NCBI GenBank assembly: GCA_949288585.1
Contig: CASEKR010000016.1
Coordinates: 1-51,362 of the forward strand
DNA from: an uncultured Bacteroides sp.
Lineage (GTDB): Bacteria; Bacteroidota; Bacteroidia; Bacteroidales; Bacteroidaceae
Length of the DNA stretch: 51,362 nucleotides
Reading direction: 5' to 3'
Both the position numbers and the translations under genes were made by a program. Numbering within the stretch: position 1 is the stretch's first letter; every line of letters begins with the position of its first letter. The notes beneath the pieces were generated by a model. That model made no database searches and had not been told where the DNA came from. It saw nothing but the letters and a program-made list of their open reading frames with translations. This document shows, in pieces, positions 1 through 9,120 of the stretch.

Positions 1-42
1 CGTCAGGACTGCCGCCGCAAGAAGTGTCATTGTTCGTTTCAT
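1..42 (-). CDS. Partial exported protein of the tra operon (N-terminus only)
   Basis: Only the first 14 codons are inside the window. They read MKRTMTLLAAAVLT, a basic start followed by a hydrophobic run typical of a signal peptide. It lies 24 bases downstream of the TraI-like reading frame on the same strand, so it is probably the next gene of the conjugation operon. In CTnDOT-type operons a small secreted protein or TraJ follows TraI; the fragment is too short to choose. Confidence 0.5.
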   Translation of the reverse strand, partial: MKRTMTLLAAAVLT

Positions 43-66
43 GTGCATATCCTTTTCCTTTTTTCG

Positions 67-745
67 TTAATAATCCAGTCTTCCGGCACCGCGCCAGCGC
101 CCGAAGGCCCCGTCAATGATTTCCTGACGGCTGCGTGCCTGGTATATCTTTTCTTTCCAGTAGCCGATGCGTACCTGTATGTATCGCCAGGTCTCCATGT
201 AGGCACGGTTCAGGTGCCGCTCGATGTCGTCGAGAGACCCGTTGATGGCTTCCATGACCATCAGCAGGTCGGAGGTCGAGCAGGCCGCCGCTCCGGTGGC
301 GTACAGCACGAGGTCGCTGAGCGACTTGTACAGCTGTTCCCCGTCATGGGCGATGGCCTCTATCGCTTTCTTGTTTATCGTGAGTATCAGCAGGTCTTCC
401 GGCTCGGCCTTTCCGCGCTTCAACACTTTGTTGTTGAACTCGGTCAGCATCTCCTTGTAATCGCCGATGCGGTCGCTCACAGTCGTATAGGTGTCCTTGG
501 CGTTCAGCACCGTCCGCAGTGACTGGTACATCACGTCGATGACATCAAAGGCGCGTGTGTACCGGTCAAGGTCCACGTTCAGCTCCTTGTATTCCACGGT
601 AGCGTCCTTGCTGTACTCGGCTGCGCTGTTTCTTGTGGTCGTTGATGTAGGCTTCCACCGATACGATGTCGAAAGTCCACTGGGCTTTGGCGACATACGG
701 CAGGAGAGCCAGCAACAGGAGAGTCAAAGCCAGTCTCTGTCTCAT
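67..745 (-). pseudogene. traI: TraI-like (DUF4141-type) conjugation protein, frameshifted
   Basis: Starting at 745, the frame gives a signal peptide and mature start (MRQRLALTLLLL, then AQWTFDIVSVEAYIND) but soon runs into a wrong frame. The family-like body resumes in another frame near 632-621 with AEYSKDATVEYKELNVDLDR and continues to the usual C-terminus GRWRGAGRLDY at 67. Family members, as I recall them, have about 15-20 extra residues here, so the simplest reading is a small out-of-frame deletion around 621-632. The ATG overlaps the stop of the 847-aa gene (ATGA), showing former translational coupling. TraI is a secreted component of the Bacteroides type IV transfer apparatus; this copy would yield only a short truncated product unless the shift is a sequencing error. 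Confidence 0.75.
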
Positions 746-3285
746 CTTACATCCTCCTTTCTGCCGTTTCCGCTCCGCAGGTTACGGGCATTTTCCACCC
801 ACCGCTCGTGGCATTCTTCCACAAGCGTGAGCCTGCGTCCTTCGTCCGTGTCCAGTTCGGGCAACACATCCTTCAACAGGTCGATGATGCTGTACTTGTA
901 GTGCATCATCTTCTCCAGCGACACGAGGTCGGCGTAGATTCTCGTGAGGCGGGTGTCCACCTCACGGGCGATTTCAAGGCGGTCGCTCGACCATAGCAGG
1001 TGGTACACATCGCCCGTAGGCGTGTCTTCCATCGGCGGCGTGCTGGCATATTCGGTAGTAATCTTGCAGGAGGGGTATTCCCTCGCTATCTCCGCGATAC
1101 GGTCGTTCACTTGCTTGGCCTTTTCCGCGTCCGACAGGTTCGGGTCGAGCGTCAGAACATCGGCCACATGGGTGTCGGTGTATTCCGTGGTCAGTTCCCA
1201 TGCTATCTGCAGGATGGCACGGTGTATCTTGATGCCGAGGAAGTATTTAGGCTTCCTCGCGATCGAAAGGGTCGCCTTGAAGGTGATGACGCCGTTGATG
1301 TCCGTCATGGTGGCCTTGCGCACGAAGGTGTAACCGTTCCATGCTCCGCCGTCCTGCCACGTCAGGTTGTAGGCGGTCTTGCAGTCCTGCATGATGGCCG
1401 GGATGCGGTAGTAGTCGTCCGTCGCCACGGCATTGTCGCCGGCAGCCTCCGATTTTGCGTTTTCGTAGTCTGCCAGTTTTTGCTGCCACTCGGCCAATTC
1501 GTTCTTCAGTTCCTGTAGCCGGGTCTGGTTCGCATTATACTGCTGGCGGTAAGCGGCGGCATCTTCCACGCTCGATTCGGAGATTTTCTTCAACAGGGCG
1601 GCGTTCTCATCCTCCAGAGCCTTTATCTGCGACTGGAGGGCGGCGACCTGGTTCTCGGCTTCCTGCACCATCCCGTCCAATTCCGAGGTGTCCAGTTCAT
1701 TGTCCGTCACGGTGGTCTGCATGGCGCAGTCTTTTGAATGGCTGTTCAGCGAACTGCCGCACTTGCGGCATTTGTATTGGGTCGAACCCTGTCCGAGGGT
1801 CGCGCCGTCAGAACAGGTCACGCTGATGGTCACGCTCTCGCAGCCCTGCAGCTTGGCGGCGTCCGTCGCCTGGTAGTAGTTCCGGGCATCGGAAGCGATA
1901 TAGTAGGTGTACCCCTCCTCGTTTTCGTTGATTTCCGACAGGCGGGCGTTGAGCTGCGCCTTGAAGGTGTTCAGGTCCATCGAATAAGAGTCAAATACAT
2001 CCTCATAGATGACTTCCTCCCGGTTCCAGCTCTGGGTCACGTGGATTTCGTAGGCGTATGCTTTTTTGGTCTGTTTCCCGCCACGGCTGATGACGTAGGC
2101 CTTCTGGCTGTAACGGATGGAGTAAGTGAAACCGTCGTTTTGGTTGTTCAACTGCTGCACCCGGTCGCGCGACCATCCGGCATACCGCTCCGAGTTGGAG
2201 AGGGCCTGCTCGCGCTGCGAGGCGTTGGGATAGAACCCGGCGTCGGTGGTCTCGAAACGGGTCCATTCGCCGCCGTTCAGGATGCTGTTGTCGTCCGTGG
2301 GCGGATAATAGTCGCACAGCGACACGCTGCCTTGTTCCCGGCGGGCGATGTACCACCGCTGGGTGTAGTAATTCCCGGCGGCTTCGTCCATGTAGTCGGT
2401 AATCCACGAGGTCAGGTCGTAGTTGCTGAAGTCGAACAGCCCGGCCACATTCTCCGGGCCGCCCACCATGTCGAGCAGGAGCCGTCCGGCATCCTGTTCC
2501 GCAGCTTCGTACAAGTAGCTGTAATGGTCATACAGGTGGAATATCTCTTCCACCTTGCCGTTCATCAGGTCATGGAACGAGCTGGTCTGCAGCAGGGCGT
2601 CGCCGATATTCCCGATGCCAGCCGTGGCCAGCCCCACACCCATGTTGTACAAATTGTCGAGGTCGCTCTGCAGGTTTTCTTTCGTGAAGTTGCCCGGTAT
2701 GCGGGCCAGGTCGTCCAGCATCCGCTGCCAGTCAATGTTTCCCAGTTCGCTGAGCCGCAGCAGGGAGGCGAACTCTTCCTTGATTTCGAGAAAAGCCACG
2801 TCGGAAAAAGTCAACGTGCTGTTGGTCACGATGCTCTCGAACTGCATGCACAGGCTCTTGGTGTCGTCGCACACTTTCATCAGGTAGCTGCCCCAGTAGA
2901 GGGCTGTCTGCGGGGATTGCAGCATCATCTTGGCCACCACCCAGATCTTCGGTATGATTTTCCGGGCAACCATGTTGTAGATGCGGCGATAATAGTAGTT
3001 CTCCGTGCTGCTGCTCCAGATGCCGAGTTCGGACAGGGCCTTGTGTTCAAGGAATTTCGACGAGAAGATGCCGGCGGCGGCGACCTCTGCGGCCGTATAG
3101 TGCTTGAGAATGTCATCCACTTGTTCACGGTAATAGCTTTCGGCGACCGTCTCCGTACCGAAGGCGGCGGCCATCGCCGCCACGGTGCGTGTGTCGTAGT
3201 TCACGCTGTAATACTGGGCGTGGACATGCTGCACGGTGGCGAGCGACAAGAGCATTAGTATGAACGACAGCCGTTTCATGGTCAT
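742..3285 (-). CDS. Large secreted conjugation-operon protein, 847 aa
   Basis: A signal peptide is clear at the N-terminus (MKRLSFILMLLSLA... ending HAQ, near residue 24). The middle is rich in Tyr and Asp without a domain I can name. A zinc-ribbon-like cluster (CRKCGSS then HSKDC) sits near residues 495-515, and a coiled coil of about 65 residues follows (near 545-610). The start codon immediately follows the TraG stop (TAA then ATG) and the stop overlaps the TraI-like start, so it is translated as part of the tra operon. By position it should be an extracytoplasmic part of the mating apparatus. I do not recognise a CTnDOT TraA-Q counterpart. It may be specific to a subfamily of Bacteroidales elements. 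Confidence 0.8.
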   Translation of the reverse strand: MTMKRLSFILMLLSLATVQHVHAQYYSVNYDTRTVAAMAAAFGTETVAESYYREQVDDILKHYTAAEVAAAGIFSSKFLEHKALSELGIWSSSTENYYYRRIYNMVARKIIPKIWVVAKMMLQSPQTALYWGSYLMKVCDDTKSLCMQFESIVTNSTLTFSDVAFLEIKEEFASLLRLSELGNIDWQRMLDDLARIPGNFTKENLQSDLDNLYNMGVGLATAGIGNIGDALLQTSSFHDLMNGKVEEIFHLYDHYSYLYEAAEQDAGRLLLDMVGGPENVAGLFDFSNYDLTSWITDYMDEAAGNYYTQRWYIARREQGSVSLCDYYPPTDDNSILNGGEWTRFETTDAGFYPNASQREQALSNSERYAGWSRDRVQQLNNQNDGFTYSIRYSQKAYVISRGGKQTKKAYAYEIHVTQSWNREEVIYEDVFDSYSMDLNTFKAQLNARLSEINENEEGYTYYIASDARNYYQATDAAKLQGCESVTISVTCSDGATLGQGSTQYKCRKCGSSLNSHSKDCAMQTTVTDNELDTSELDGMVQEAENQVAALQSQIKALEDENAALLKKISESSVEDAAAYRQQYNANQTRLQELKNELAEWQQKLADYENAKSEAAGDNAVATDDYYRIPAIMQDCKTAYNLTWQDGGAWNGYTFVRKATMTDINGVITFKATLSIARKPKYFLGIKIHRAILQIAWELTTEYTDTHVADVLTLDPNLSDAEKAKQVNDRIAEIAREYPSCKITTEYASTPPMEDTPTGDVYHLLWSSDRLEIAREVDTRLTRIYADLVSLEKMMHYKYSIIDLLKDVLPELDTDEGRRLTLVEECHERWVENARNLRSGNGRKEDVR

Positions 3286-6006
3286 TTATTGCTGATTGTT
3301 TTTATCCCTCTTTTTCAGATTCAACACATGCCCCGCCGCATTCACCTTCTGGGCGAAAGGCAGGGACTTGTTTATACCGCTGGCATCCCAGTCGCGACAG
3401 TAGGCTTCGATGGCTTCCTGGTGCGTGCATTTCAGCTCTGCCTTGTAGAGCTTCAACGCTTCCTTCTCCGCGCGTTCGGTGGTGTAGGTCATATAGCATT
3501 CGTGCGGCTCCTCCACGCCGTACACGCCGCTGGTCGAACCACGCCGGATGAAGACCTCGCGGAAGAAGCTGCGCCCTTCTTTGTTTTCCAACCTGTTGAT
3601 GGTGAATATCTTCTTGCAGTCCACATCCGTCAGTCCGAGAATGGCCTTGATGCTGTCGAACCGCTCCTTGAACTTGCTCTGGTCGAGCAGCATCACCACA
3701 TCGGAGTTGTTGATGATGGCTTCCTTTACTATCTCGCTGCCGATGATGTCCTGTATCTCCTGCGTCACCACGCCCACCGAGGCCCAGAACTTTCTTGCGG
3801 TCTTGTACATGAACTTGATGTATTCGGCCATGAGCGGCGAGGCGATGGCCTTCCACGCTTCCTCTATCACAAGGACTTTCCGGTTCTTCTTGATGCGCAT
3901 CTTCTGCAGGAACACGTCCATGATGATAAGCGTTACGATGGGAAACAGTTTCTTATTTTCCTTGATGGCATCTACTTCGAATACGATGAACGTTTCCGAG
4001 AACAGGGTAGTGTCCACGTTCTCGTTCAATATTTTGTCGTAGTTGCCGCCTTTGTAGAACGGCTGTATCATGTAGGTATATTTGTCGTAGTCTATCTCCG
4101 TGATGTTGTTTTCCAGACAGATAAGTTCCAACCGTTCACAGGAGTATTCATAGAAGGTATTGAACGACAGCGAGTTTACTTTCAAGGCTTTCCGTCGTTC
4201 CTCCAGTAGGCGTATCTTGCTGTCCACCTTTTGTTCCAGTTCCGGCAGGTTCTCTGCATTCCATCTGCCTTTCCGCTTCTCGGCGGCTATCAAGGTCTTG
4301 TGCAGGTTCTCGCGCTGCACGGGGTCGTAACCGTCGAAGCCGTGGAAGTAAGCGTCGTAATAGTCCGTCACCATCTGCTCTACGATGCGGAACTCCAGTT
4401 CCGTGATTTTCGTGTCCGACCCTTTCCATATCAGTAAAATCAAGTTTTTCAGGAAGTCTATCTTTTCGATATTCAGTTCCGCCTGTGTGATGTTGAAAGG
4501 GTTCATGGTGATGGGTTTTTCCTCTGTATAGCTGATGTACTTGCCGCCCAGATACTCGCATAATCCCTCGTATGAATTACCCGTATCAACCATCACCACG
4601 TCCGTGCCCTGCTCATGGAGCTGGCGCACTACGCTGTTCATGTGGAACGACTTGCCGCTGCCCGAAGGCCCCAGGCAAAAGAAGTTCGAGTTGTCCGTCA
4701 GCTTGTTCTTTCCCTCCTTTCCGGTGATGTCGATGGCCACCGGCACGCCCTGGCGGTCGGTGTAGTAGATTTTCAGCGGCGTTTCCTCGCTGTGCTGGAT
4801 ATGTTCCTTATACATCAGGCACATGGCTGCGTCGCTCAGGGTCAGGAAACGGTCGTAGTCTTCGTTCAGGGCATAGCAGTTGCCTGGAAAAGAGGCGACG
4901 AACAGTTCCAGTTGGTTATAGGCGTGCTTGCTGATGTGGATGCCCATGCGACCGAAGGCATTCTCCAGATAATTGGTGCATTTCTGTATGTCTGTGTCGG
5001 CAGATACCCCTACAACAAGATTGAAATGACTGTACACGAGCATCTTGCTCTCCCTGGCAACTATCTCCTGCACACGCTTGATGTCCTCCACGGCCATCTG
5101 GTTGCCGGGATTGGGGATACTTGCGTGACGGTTCTTCTTTTTGTCGAGTGCCGCCAGTTCTCGCTTTTGGTTGGGCAGGAAGATGATCTGGTTATAGACC
5201 ACCGTCTCGGCTTCCGGTATGCTGTCGATGACGGACAGCAGGTCAACGGGCATCTCCGCATTGTTCACCTCTATATTGGTATAGGGCCTGACAAGCGAAG
5301 GCAGCGCGGCACAGTCCACGTCCACGAGGCTGTACACCTTGCAACGCTTGCCGCCCATCGAGACCGTCTCATCGTCCACCTTGAAGTTGGTCATCGAGAC
5401 AATCCTGTCCTTGAAGTTCATGGCGAAGTAGCGGTCAACGAACGCATTCGCCTGGGGCTTATCCAGGAACTCCGCTTGTATGCCCGCGTCATGGAGCTGG
5501 TCATGCACCTTGCGTATCTTCACGAGGAAGTCGCGCCACTTCTTGCCGTCGAAAGAGAACAGGCTGCTTTTCTTTGATTCCTGCGTAATGGTCAGGTAGC
5601 ATACGCTGTCCGTGTACATCCGGCCTTTGAAGTACCGGAAATAGGCGGAGGATAGGAACTCGTGCCGGTCGCCCGTCACATCCTCGAACTGCTTGCGCAC
5701 GAACACGTCCTGCTTGTGTATCGCATAGCCTTCGCCCAGCGTCTGTGCGACGGCGGTGAGCAGGCTTGTGAACTCGTAGTAGCTGTCGATGTTGGCCGAA
5801 TACTTCTGCACGGGGTTCTCCATCCGCAGGACGGCCGAGTATTCCCCGGTCTTGGTGTACAGCACCCCGATGCCGTCCACGTCCTCCACGGTGAAATAGA
5901 TGTCCTGGAAGATGCGCTTGCGCTTGCCGCCCGTGCCGAAGGCGTGGACCGAAATGGCCATGCCCGCACAGAGGGCGATGAAAATCAGTATGATGTACAG
6001 TGTCAT
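3286..6006 (-). CDS. traG: TraG-family VirB4-type conjugation ATPase
   Basis: This is the energising ATPase of the Bacteroidales type IV secretion apparatus, 906 aa, at the cytoplasmic face of the inner membrane. A single N-terminal membrane segment (residues about 3-22) is followed by the family's PVQKYSA region. Walker A is GPSGSGKS near residues 446-453, and a Walker B-like VLVIEEAW lies near 710. Length and order (TraE, TraF, TraG) match the CTnDOT arrangement. Conserved VirB4 C-terminal motifs such as SVGVVTQEIQDI are present. The frame is intact with no internal stop, unlike its downstream partner TraI. Confidence 0.93.
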   Translation of the reverse strand: MTLYIILIFIALCAGMAISVHAFGTGGKRKRIFQDIYFTVEDVDGIGVLYTKTGEYSAVLRMENPVQKYSANIDSYYEFTSLLTAVAQTLGEGYAIHKQDVFVRKQFEDVTGDRHEFLSSAYFRYFKGRMYTDSVCYLTITQESKKSSLFSFDGKKWRDFLVKIRKVHDQLHDAGIQAEFLDKPQANAFVDRYFAMNFKDRIVSMTNFKVDDETVSMGGKRCKVYSLVDVDCAALPSLVRPYTNIEVNNAEMPVDLLSVIDSIPEAETVVYNQIIFLPNQKRELAALDKKKNRHASIPNPGNQMAVEDIKRVQEIVARESKMLVYSHFNLVVGVSADTDIQKCTNYLENAFGRMGIHISKHAYNQLELFVASFPGNCYALNEDYDRFLTLSDAAMCLMYKEHIQHSEETPLKIYYTDRQGVPVAIDITGKEGKNKLTDNSNFFCLGPSGSGKSFHMNSVVRQLHEQGTDVVMVDTGNSYEGLCEYLGGKYISYTEEKPITMNPFNITQAELNIEKIDFLKNLILLIWKGSDTKITELEFRIVEQMVTDYYDAYFHGFDGYDPVQRENLHKTLIAAEKRKGRWNAENLPELEQKVDSKIRLLEERRKALKVNSLSFNTFYEYSCERLELICLENNITEIDYDKYTYMIQPFYKGGNYDKILNENVDTTLFSETFIVFEVDAIKENKKLFPIVTLIIMDVFLQKMRIKKNRKVLVIEEAWKAIASPLMAEYIKFMYKTARKFWASVGVVTQEIQDIIGSEIVKEAIINNSDVVMLLDQSKFKERFDSIKAILGLTDVDCKKIFTINRLENKEGRSFFREVFIRRGSTSGVYGVEEPHECYMTYTTERAEKEALKLYKAELKCTHQEAIEAYCRDWDASGINKSLPFAQKVNAAGHVLNLKKRDKNNQQ

Positions 6007-6116
6007 TGTCGGTTGCTTTCTGCTTAAGTAAGGGCAGACTCGCCTGTTCCAAAGCGGGCCTGCCCGGGTTCAACATTCAATAGGCCACGCGCTCTCCGTC
6101 ATGGCTTTTTCTTTTT

Positions 6117-6413
6117 TCATTTCTTCTTCGAGCGGGCATAGACATACACTCCTTTCCGGTTCTTCTTGGTGTGAAGACCTTTCCTTTGCTTGAGGATGAT
6201 GAGCGAGATGCCCACAGACAGGATGACGGCCAATACCACCAGTCCGGCCACGAAACCGGCAAGGCAGTAGGCAATGACGAAACCGACAATGGCTCCGCCT
6301 GCCGAACCCGCCGCCCAGTAGATATACCGTCCTTGTATGCCCATGAACTCAAGAGGCCGCTGAAGCCCCTTGAACAACGGGTAGTCCGGATAGCGTTCGT
6401 CCCTGCCTTTCAT
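6117..6413 (-). CDS. traF: TraF-like DUF4133 membrane protein
   Basis: A 98-aa protein with two closely spaced membrane helices (residues about 32-52 and 53-73) and a Lys/Arg-rich C-terminus. The N-terminal pattern YPLFKGLQRPLEFMGIQGRY is characteristic of the Bacteroidales TraF family (DUF4133), which sits between TraE and TraG in conjugative transposons and resembles VirB3 in size and topology. About 110 bases separate it from TraG, more than elsewhere in the operon; I see no convincing gene in that gap. Confidence 0.88.
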   Translation of the reverse strand: MKGRDERYPDYPLFKGLQRPLEFMGIQGRYIYWAAGSAGGAIVGFVIAYCLAGFVAGLVVLAVILSVGISLIILKQRKGLHTKKNRKGVYVYARSKKK

Positions 6414-6425
6414 CGCGTCTCCTTT

Positions 6426-6794
6426 TTAGCCGCCGATACCGAAAAACAGCGGAAGTGCCTGTGCCGCCGCAATCAGGAAGATGCAGGCGCCCACGACCAT
6501 CATGATTTTCTTCTTGACATCCTGCTCTTCGTTGTTCATCGCGATATAGACGCTGATGGCGCCCACGATGGCCACGACTCCGGCGATAGCATAGCACAGC
6601 TTCACCATGATGGGTACATACTTGGCGATTTCCTCTGCCACGGTGGTCAGGGCGTTGGTTCCGGCCGTGTAGTCGCCTGCGGTGTTCTGCGCCATCAGTG
6701 TGGCAGGCCCCGACACCAACAGAATGGCGAGCATCGCAACCTTGTACAATACTGCGCCTACGATTCTTTTCATTGCATTCTTTAACTTCTTCAT
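6426..6794 (-). CDS. traE: TraE-like DUF4134 protein, copy 2
   Basis: A 122-aa small membrane protein: signal-like first helix (AMLAILLVSG... LMAQ), then two hydrophobic helices (about 60-80 and 95-115) separated by a short charged loop. This is the VirB2-pilin-like layout of DUF4134/TraE in CTnDOT-type elements. Alternative start Met8 (MKRIVGAVL) is equally plausible. It ends 12 bases before traF. It is a diverged paralog of the gene directly upstream (6843-7169); two tandem DUF4134 genes occur in a number of Bacteroidales elements. Confidence 0.85.
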   Translation of the reverse strand: MKKLKNAMKRIVGAVLYKVAMLAILLVSGPATLMAQNTAGDYTAGTNALTTVAEEIAKYVPIMVKLCYAIAGVVAIVGAISVYIAMNNEEQDVKKKIMMVVGACIFLIAAAQALPLFFGIGG

Positions 6795-6842
6795 TCTCGT
6801 TACTTTTAGTGATTACTATCATTGATATTCTGAATCTCTTTT

Positions 6843-7169
6843 CTATATGCGGTAGCCGAAAAAGGCCGGGAATACGATGGAGGCGCCTATGATGAACATG
6901 CACGCCCCGAACAGCATCAGGATGGATTTCACGATGCCGTCCTCTCCCGTGTTCCATTTGATATAGATCTGGAGCGCGGATATGACGGCCAGCACGGAGG
7001 CGACCGCATAACAGATGTAAAGGACGTACAGCATCATCGTCACCACGAAGTCGTGCATGGTGGCAAGCGCATCCGCTCCCCATGAATAGTTTACGGCTCC
7101 GCTCTTGGCGAAGGCGAAGCAGGGAACCGTGAGCATCAGCAAGGCGCATACTGTCTTCTTCGTTTTCAT
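6843..7169 (-). CDS. traE: TraE-like DUF4134 protein, copy 1
   Basis: A 108-aa protein with a good signal peptide (MKTKKTVCALLMLTVPCFAFA) and two hydrophobic helices around a short charged loop (IYIKWNTGEDG), as in copy 2. I chose the ATG at 7169 because it directly begins the signal peptide; an upstream ATG at 7196 would add nine polar residues and overlap the previous gene. Expected role: membrane or pilin-like subunit of the conjugation channel. The 48-base gap to copy 2 is AT-rich and has no obvious terminator. Confidence 0.85.
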   Translation of the reverse strand: MKTKKTVCALLMLTVPCFAFAKSGAVNYSWGADALATMHDFVVTMMLYVLYICYAVASVLAVISALQIYIKWNTGEDGIVKSILMLFGACMFIIGASIVFPAFFGYRI

Positions 7170-7171
7170 CG

Positions 7172-7612
7172 CTAAATTTTGTCCATCGGTTTCCACGCCA
7201 TTGCGGGACGGTTCTCCAGACGGCCGCCGGAAACCATCGCCTTGTACATATCGTCCGCTGTGAATGCCTCTGACAGGTAAGGGGTACTATCCTCCATTTT
7301 CGCCTCGGCTTCGGCCTTCATACGGGCAAACCGCTCTTCGGCCGATTCCTTGTCTGTGTCTGCCGCGCCGTCCTGTATGGAAGTGCCGGAATTATCAAAT
7401 GCGGTCTCGTACTTCTCCGTTCCGACGTTGAATCCGGTCTCGCTTTCCGTCACCGCCACGCTGTCCTGCCCGTTATCGGGGTCGAGTTCAAAGACTTCCT
7501 CGTCCGTCCTGCCCTGGCTTCTCTTTCGGTACAGGTCCCTGGCGATGTTGGCCGCATAGTAAACGACGTAGATTGCCGTCAGAATGATTGCGAATATAAA
7601 GTATGATTTCAT
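7172..7612 (-). CDS. Single-TM conjugation operon protein (TraD-like position)
   Basis: A 146-aa protein that opens the leftward tra operon. One N-terminal membrane helix (residues 4-24, FIFAIILTAIYVVYYAANIA) precedes a basic segment and a long acidic cytoplasmic-type tail, ending near WKPMDKI. The stop lies two bases before the likely start of the first DUF4134 gene. Position before the TraE genes suggests the TraD slot of Bacteroides conjugative transposons, but I cannot confirm homology. The upstream 190 bases are AT-rich and presumably hold the operon promoter. Confidence 0.7.
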   Translation of the reverse strand: MKSYFIFAIILTAIYVVYYAANIARDLYRKRSQGRTDEEVFELDPDNGQDSVAVTESETGFNVGTEKYETAFDNSGTSIQDGAADTDKESAEERFARMKAEAEAKMEDSTPYLSEAFTADDMYKAMVSGGRLENRPAMAWKPMDKI

Positions 7613-7799
7613 ATCCTAATATGAATTTTATTTTGTATTCAAAATTTGATTTGCAAAGAAAATCCATCTGTTCTATATTAAGAAATAATTGAAATACAAA
7701 TTGCTGCTTCCTTAATAAGATTTATGGTATTTCTAAAAATCATACTCTAAAATCATATTCTGACATCTGTTTCATACTTGAAAATGCGCATTGGCAGAC
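7613..7799 (-). promoter_or_regulatory. AT-rich intergenic region, probable tra operon promoter
   Basis: No gene. The 187 bases upstream of the first tra gene are strongly AT-rich. On the minus strand a TTTCTTTG (about 7661-7668) is an imperfect match to the Bacteroidales -7 box TAnnTTTG. No clear -33 box is visible, so the exact site is uncertain. Confidence 0.35.
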
Positions 7800-7829
7800 A
7801 AAAAAGAAGCCCTCCGTCAGGAGAGCTTC
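7800..7829 (-). terminator. Rho-independent terminator
   Basis: Read on the minus strand: a 10-bp stem (GAAGCTCTCC / GGAGGGCTTC, one mismatch) with a 4-base loop, followed by six T. It lies 25 bases past the stop of the toprim remnant, so it is the original terminator of that truncated gene. Confidence 0.8.
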
Positions 7830-7853
7830 ATAAATTCCGACACGCTGGCCGGG

Positions 7854-7999
7854 TCAGCGTCTTTTGCCTCTTAAATAGTCGTTCAGGTCTTTGTAGCCGT
7901 CGTACCGGTAGGCTTCGTTGTTGACTTTCCCGGTGAACAGCATGGCGATGGTTTCCACAGTCTTCTGTCCGGCAAGGTCATTGTCGAGGTAGCGATTAA
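7854..7999 (-). pseudogene. C-terminal remnant of a toprim-domain mobilization primase
   Basis: Forty-eight codons read FNRYLDNDLAGQKTVETI... then YRYDGYKDLNDYLRGKRR and stop. The YLDNDLAG segment is the DxD motif of a toprim domain, and the YDGYKDLNDYL tail is typical of toprim primases carried by Bacteroidales conjugative elements. No start codon or upstream toprim sequence exists to its right; homology stops abruptly near 8000. Its own terminator is preserved at 7800-7829. This marks a deletion or insertion junction between the conjugative element and the sequence to its right. Confidence 0.75.
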
Positions 8000-8085
8000 A
8001 AGCCCGTCATGAAAGGCCTGATTCTTCAATAAGTACGACGCTGGTTTTTGTTTACTGCCTGTTTCTGTCGATTTTTGTCTGTTAA

Positions 8086-8334
8086 CTAAAGGATATGAAG
8101 GGATTCCAACAAGCGATTTAGAGCATCCTGATTTTCAGGCATTTTCCCTTCGTAAACCCTTGCTCCTTTGTTTTCTATAACACAGCCTGCAGGCCTTCCC
8201 AATTCATCAAGAAAGGTGTCTACGGCATACCAAATGGCGATACTTCCCTTGACAGACAGGCACTCCCGTTCTTTCTCTTGCGTGGCATATCCCATTTCTT
8301 CTAAAGATTTCTCCATATTAAATCTTTCTTCCAT
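8086..8334 (-). CDS. Hypothetical protein, 82 aa
   Basis: Unrecognised small soluble protein, last gene of a three-gene leftward operon behind the XRE regulator. Sequence features: charged N-terminus, a central segment IAIWYAVDTFLDELGRPAG, and a C-terminal amphipathic helix. No membrane segment or cysteine pair of note. It starts 8 bases after the stop of the 112-aa gene. Base composition is lower in GC than the tra genes and similar to its neighbour, suggesting they moved together. Confidence 0.65.
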   Translation of the reverse strand: MEERFNMEKSLEEMGYATQEKERECLSVKGSIAIWYAVDTFLDELGRPAGCVIENKGARVYEGKMPENQDALNRLLESLHIL

Positions 8335-8342
8335 AACTTACA

Positions 8343-8681
8343 TTATTTTTTCAGGTTACATAAGATTTTTAATTTCCCCTGATACATATCCCATAGTTCT
8401 GCATCCAGTTTTTCCTCGGACGGATTCGTTGCATCGCCATAAAACCAGACACGTACAATCTCATTCTTCTCATTACGGGTAATCGAAGAAGAATCTGCCG
8501 CCAAATCTTCCAGTAGTTTGTCTGTTATGCCTTCATAATGACAATAAAAAGGAGAATCCTCTTCTATCGTTACACGCTCTTTACTTCCTAAATAAGTATA
8601 TTCACGATTGAAAAAGCACCATTCGCCTTTATCGTTCCGCTGCATCCCATAGGGTAAATTGATTCTGAAAAAGTCCGTCAT
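8343..8681 (-). CDS. Hypothetical protein, 112 aa
   Basis: Unrecognised, acidic, Tyr/Trp-containing soluble protein (starts MTDFFRINLPYGMQRNDKGE). It lies 47 bases downstream of the XRE regulator on the same strand and 8 bases before the 82-aa gene. Pairing with that neighbour suggests a functional unit, possibly an immunity or modification module next to the repressor, but nothing in the sequence assigns a role. Confidence 0.65.
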   Translation of the reverse strand: MTDFFRINLPYGMQRNDKGEWCFFNREYTYLGSKERVTIEEDSPFYCHYEGITDKLLEDLAADSSSITRNEKNEIVRVWFYGDATNPSEEKLDAELWDMYQGKLKILCNLKK

Positions 8682-8728
8682 ATAAGTTAATCTTTAGGTA
8701 TTATGATTCTGTTCGATAGCATTGGCTT

Positions 8729-9088
8729 TTATTTTATATCCAACAATTTCAGGTTCTTGTCGCCGAACACCGCGCGCAGGACTTTCTCTTTCTTTTCTCC
8801 CCGGAGCTGGATGGTGAGCATCGCCGTCACGTTTTCGTCCTGCTTCTCTGCCGGGACGTACTTCTCGGGGTAGGTGAACAGGTCGATAAGCTCCATGCCC
8901 AATCCGGTGGCAATGTTTGAAAGCTGCCATAGACTGATTTGCACTTCGCCTTTCATCACCTTGCTCATCTGCGAGGGGTCGATGCCCGCATACGAGGCTA
9001 CGGCTTCTTGCTTCAATTCTTTGTCATTCATGATTTTGCGAAGGTTCTGAATGACAGGGTGCTGCGGATAATCTTTCTTCGTTCTCAT
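8729..9088 (-). CDS. XRE-family transcriptional repressor
   Basis: A 119-aa helix-turn-helix regulator. The XRE fold occupies residues about 15-68, with the recognition region YAGIDPSQMSKVMKGEVQIS, followed by LSNIATGLGMELIDLF. The C-terminal 45 residues are charged and may mediate oligomerisation. It is transcribed leftward, divergent from the small-protein/LuxR/integrase operon, with a perfect 9-bp inverted repeat in the shared 140-base intergenic region. That layout is the usual one for a temperate phage or mobile-element switch, so I infer it represses the rightward operon and probably itself. Confidence 0.85.
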   Translation of the reverse strand: MRTKKDYPQHPVIQNLRKIMNDKELKQEAVASYAGIDPSQMSKVMKGEVQISLWQLSNIATGLGMELIDLFTYPEKYVPAEKQDENVTAMLTIQLRGEKKEKVLRAVFGDKNLKLLDIK

Positions 9089-9120
9089 GCTTGAAAGTTA
9101 TACAATGATTTTCAAACGGT

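Noticed and set aside
1738-3258. Long plus-strand open frames across the tra genes
   Set aside because: Mirror frames of the minus-strand genes, which have signal peptides and operon spacing.
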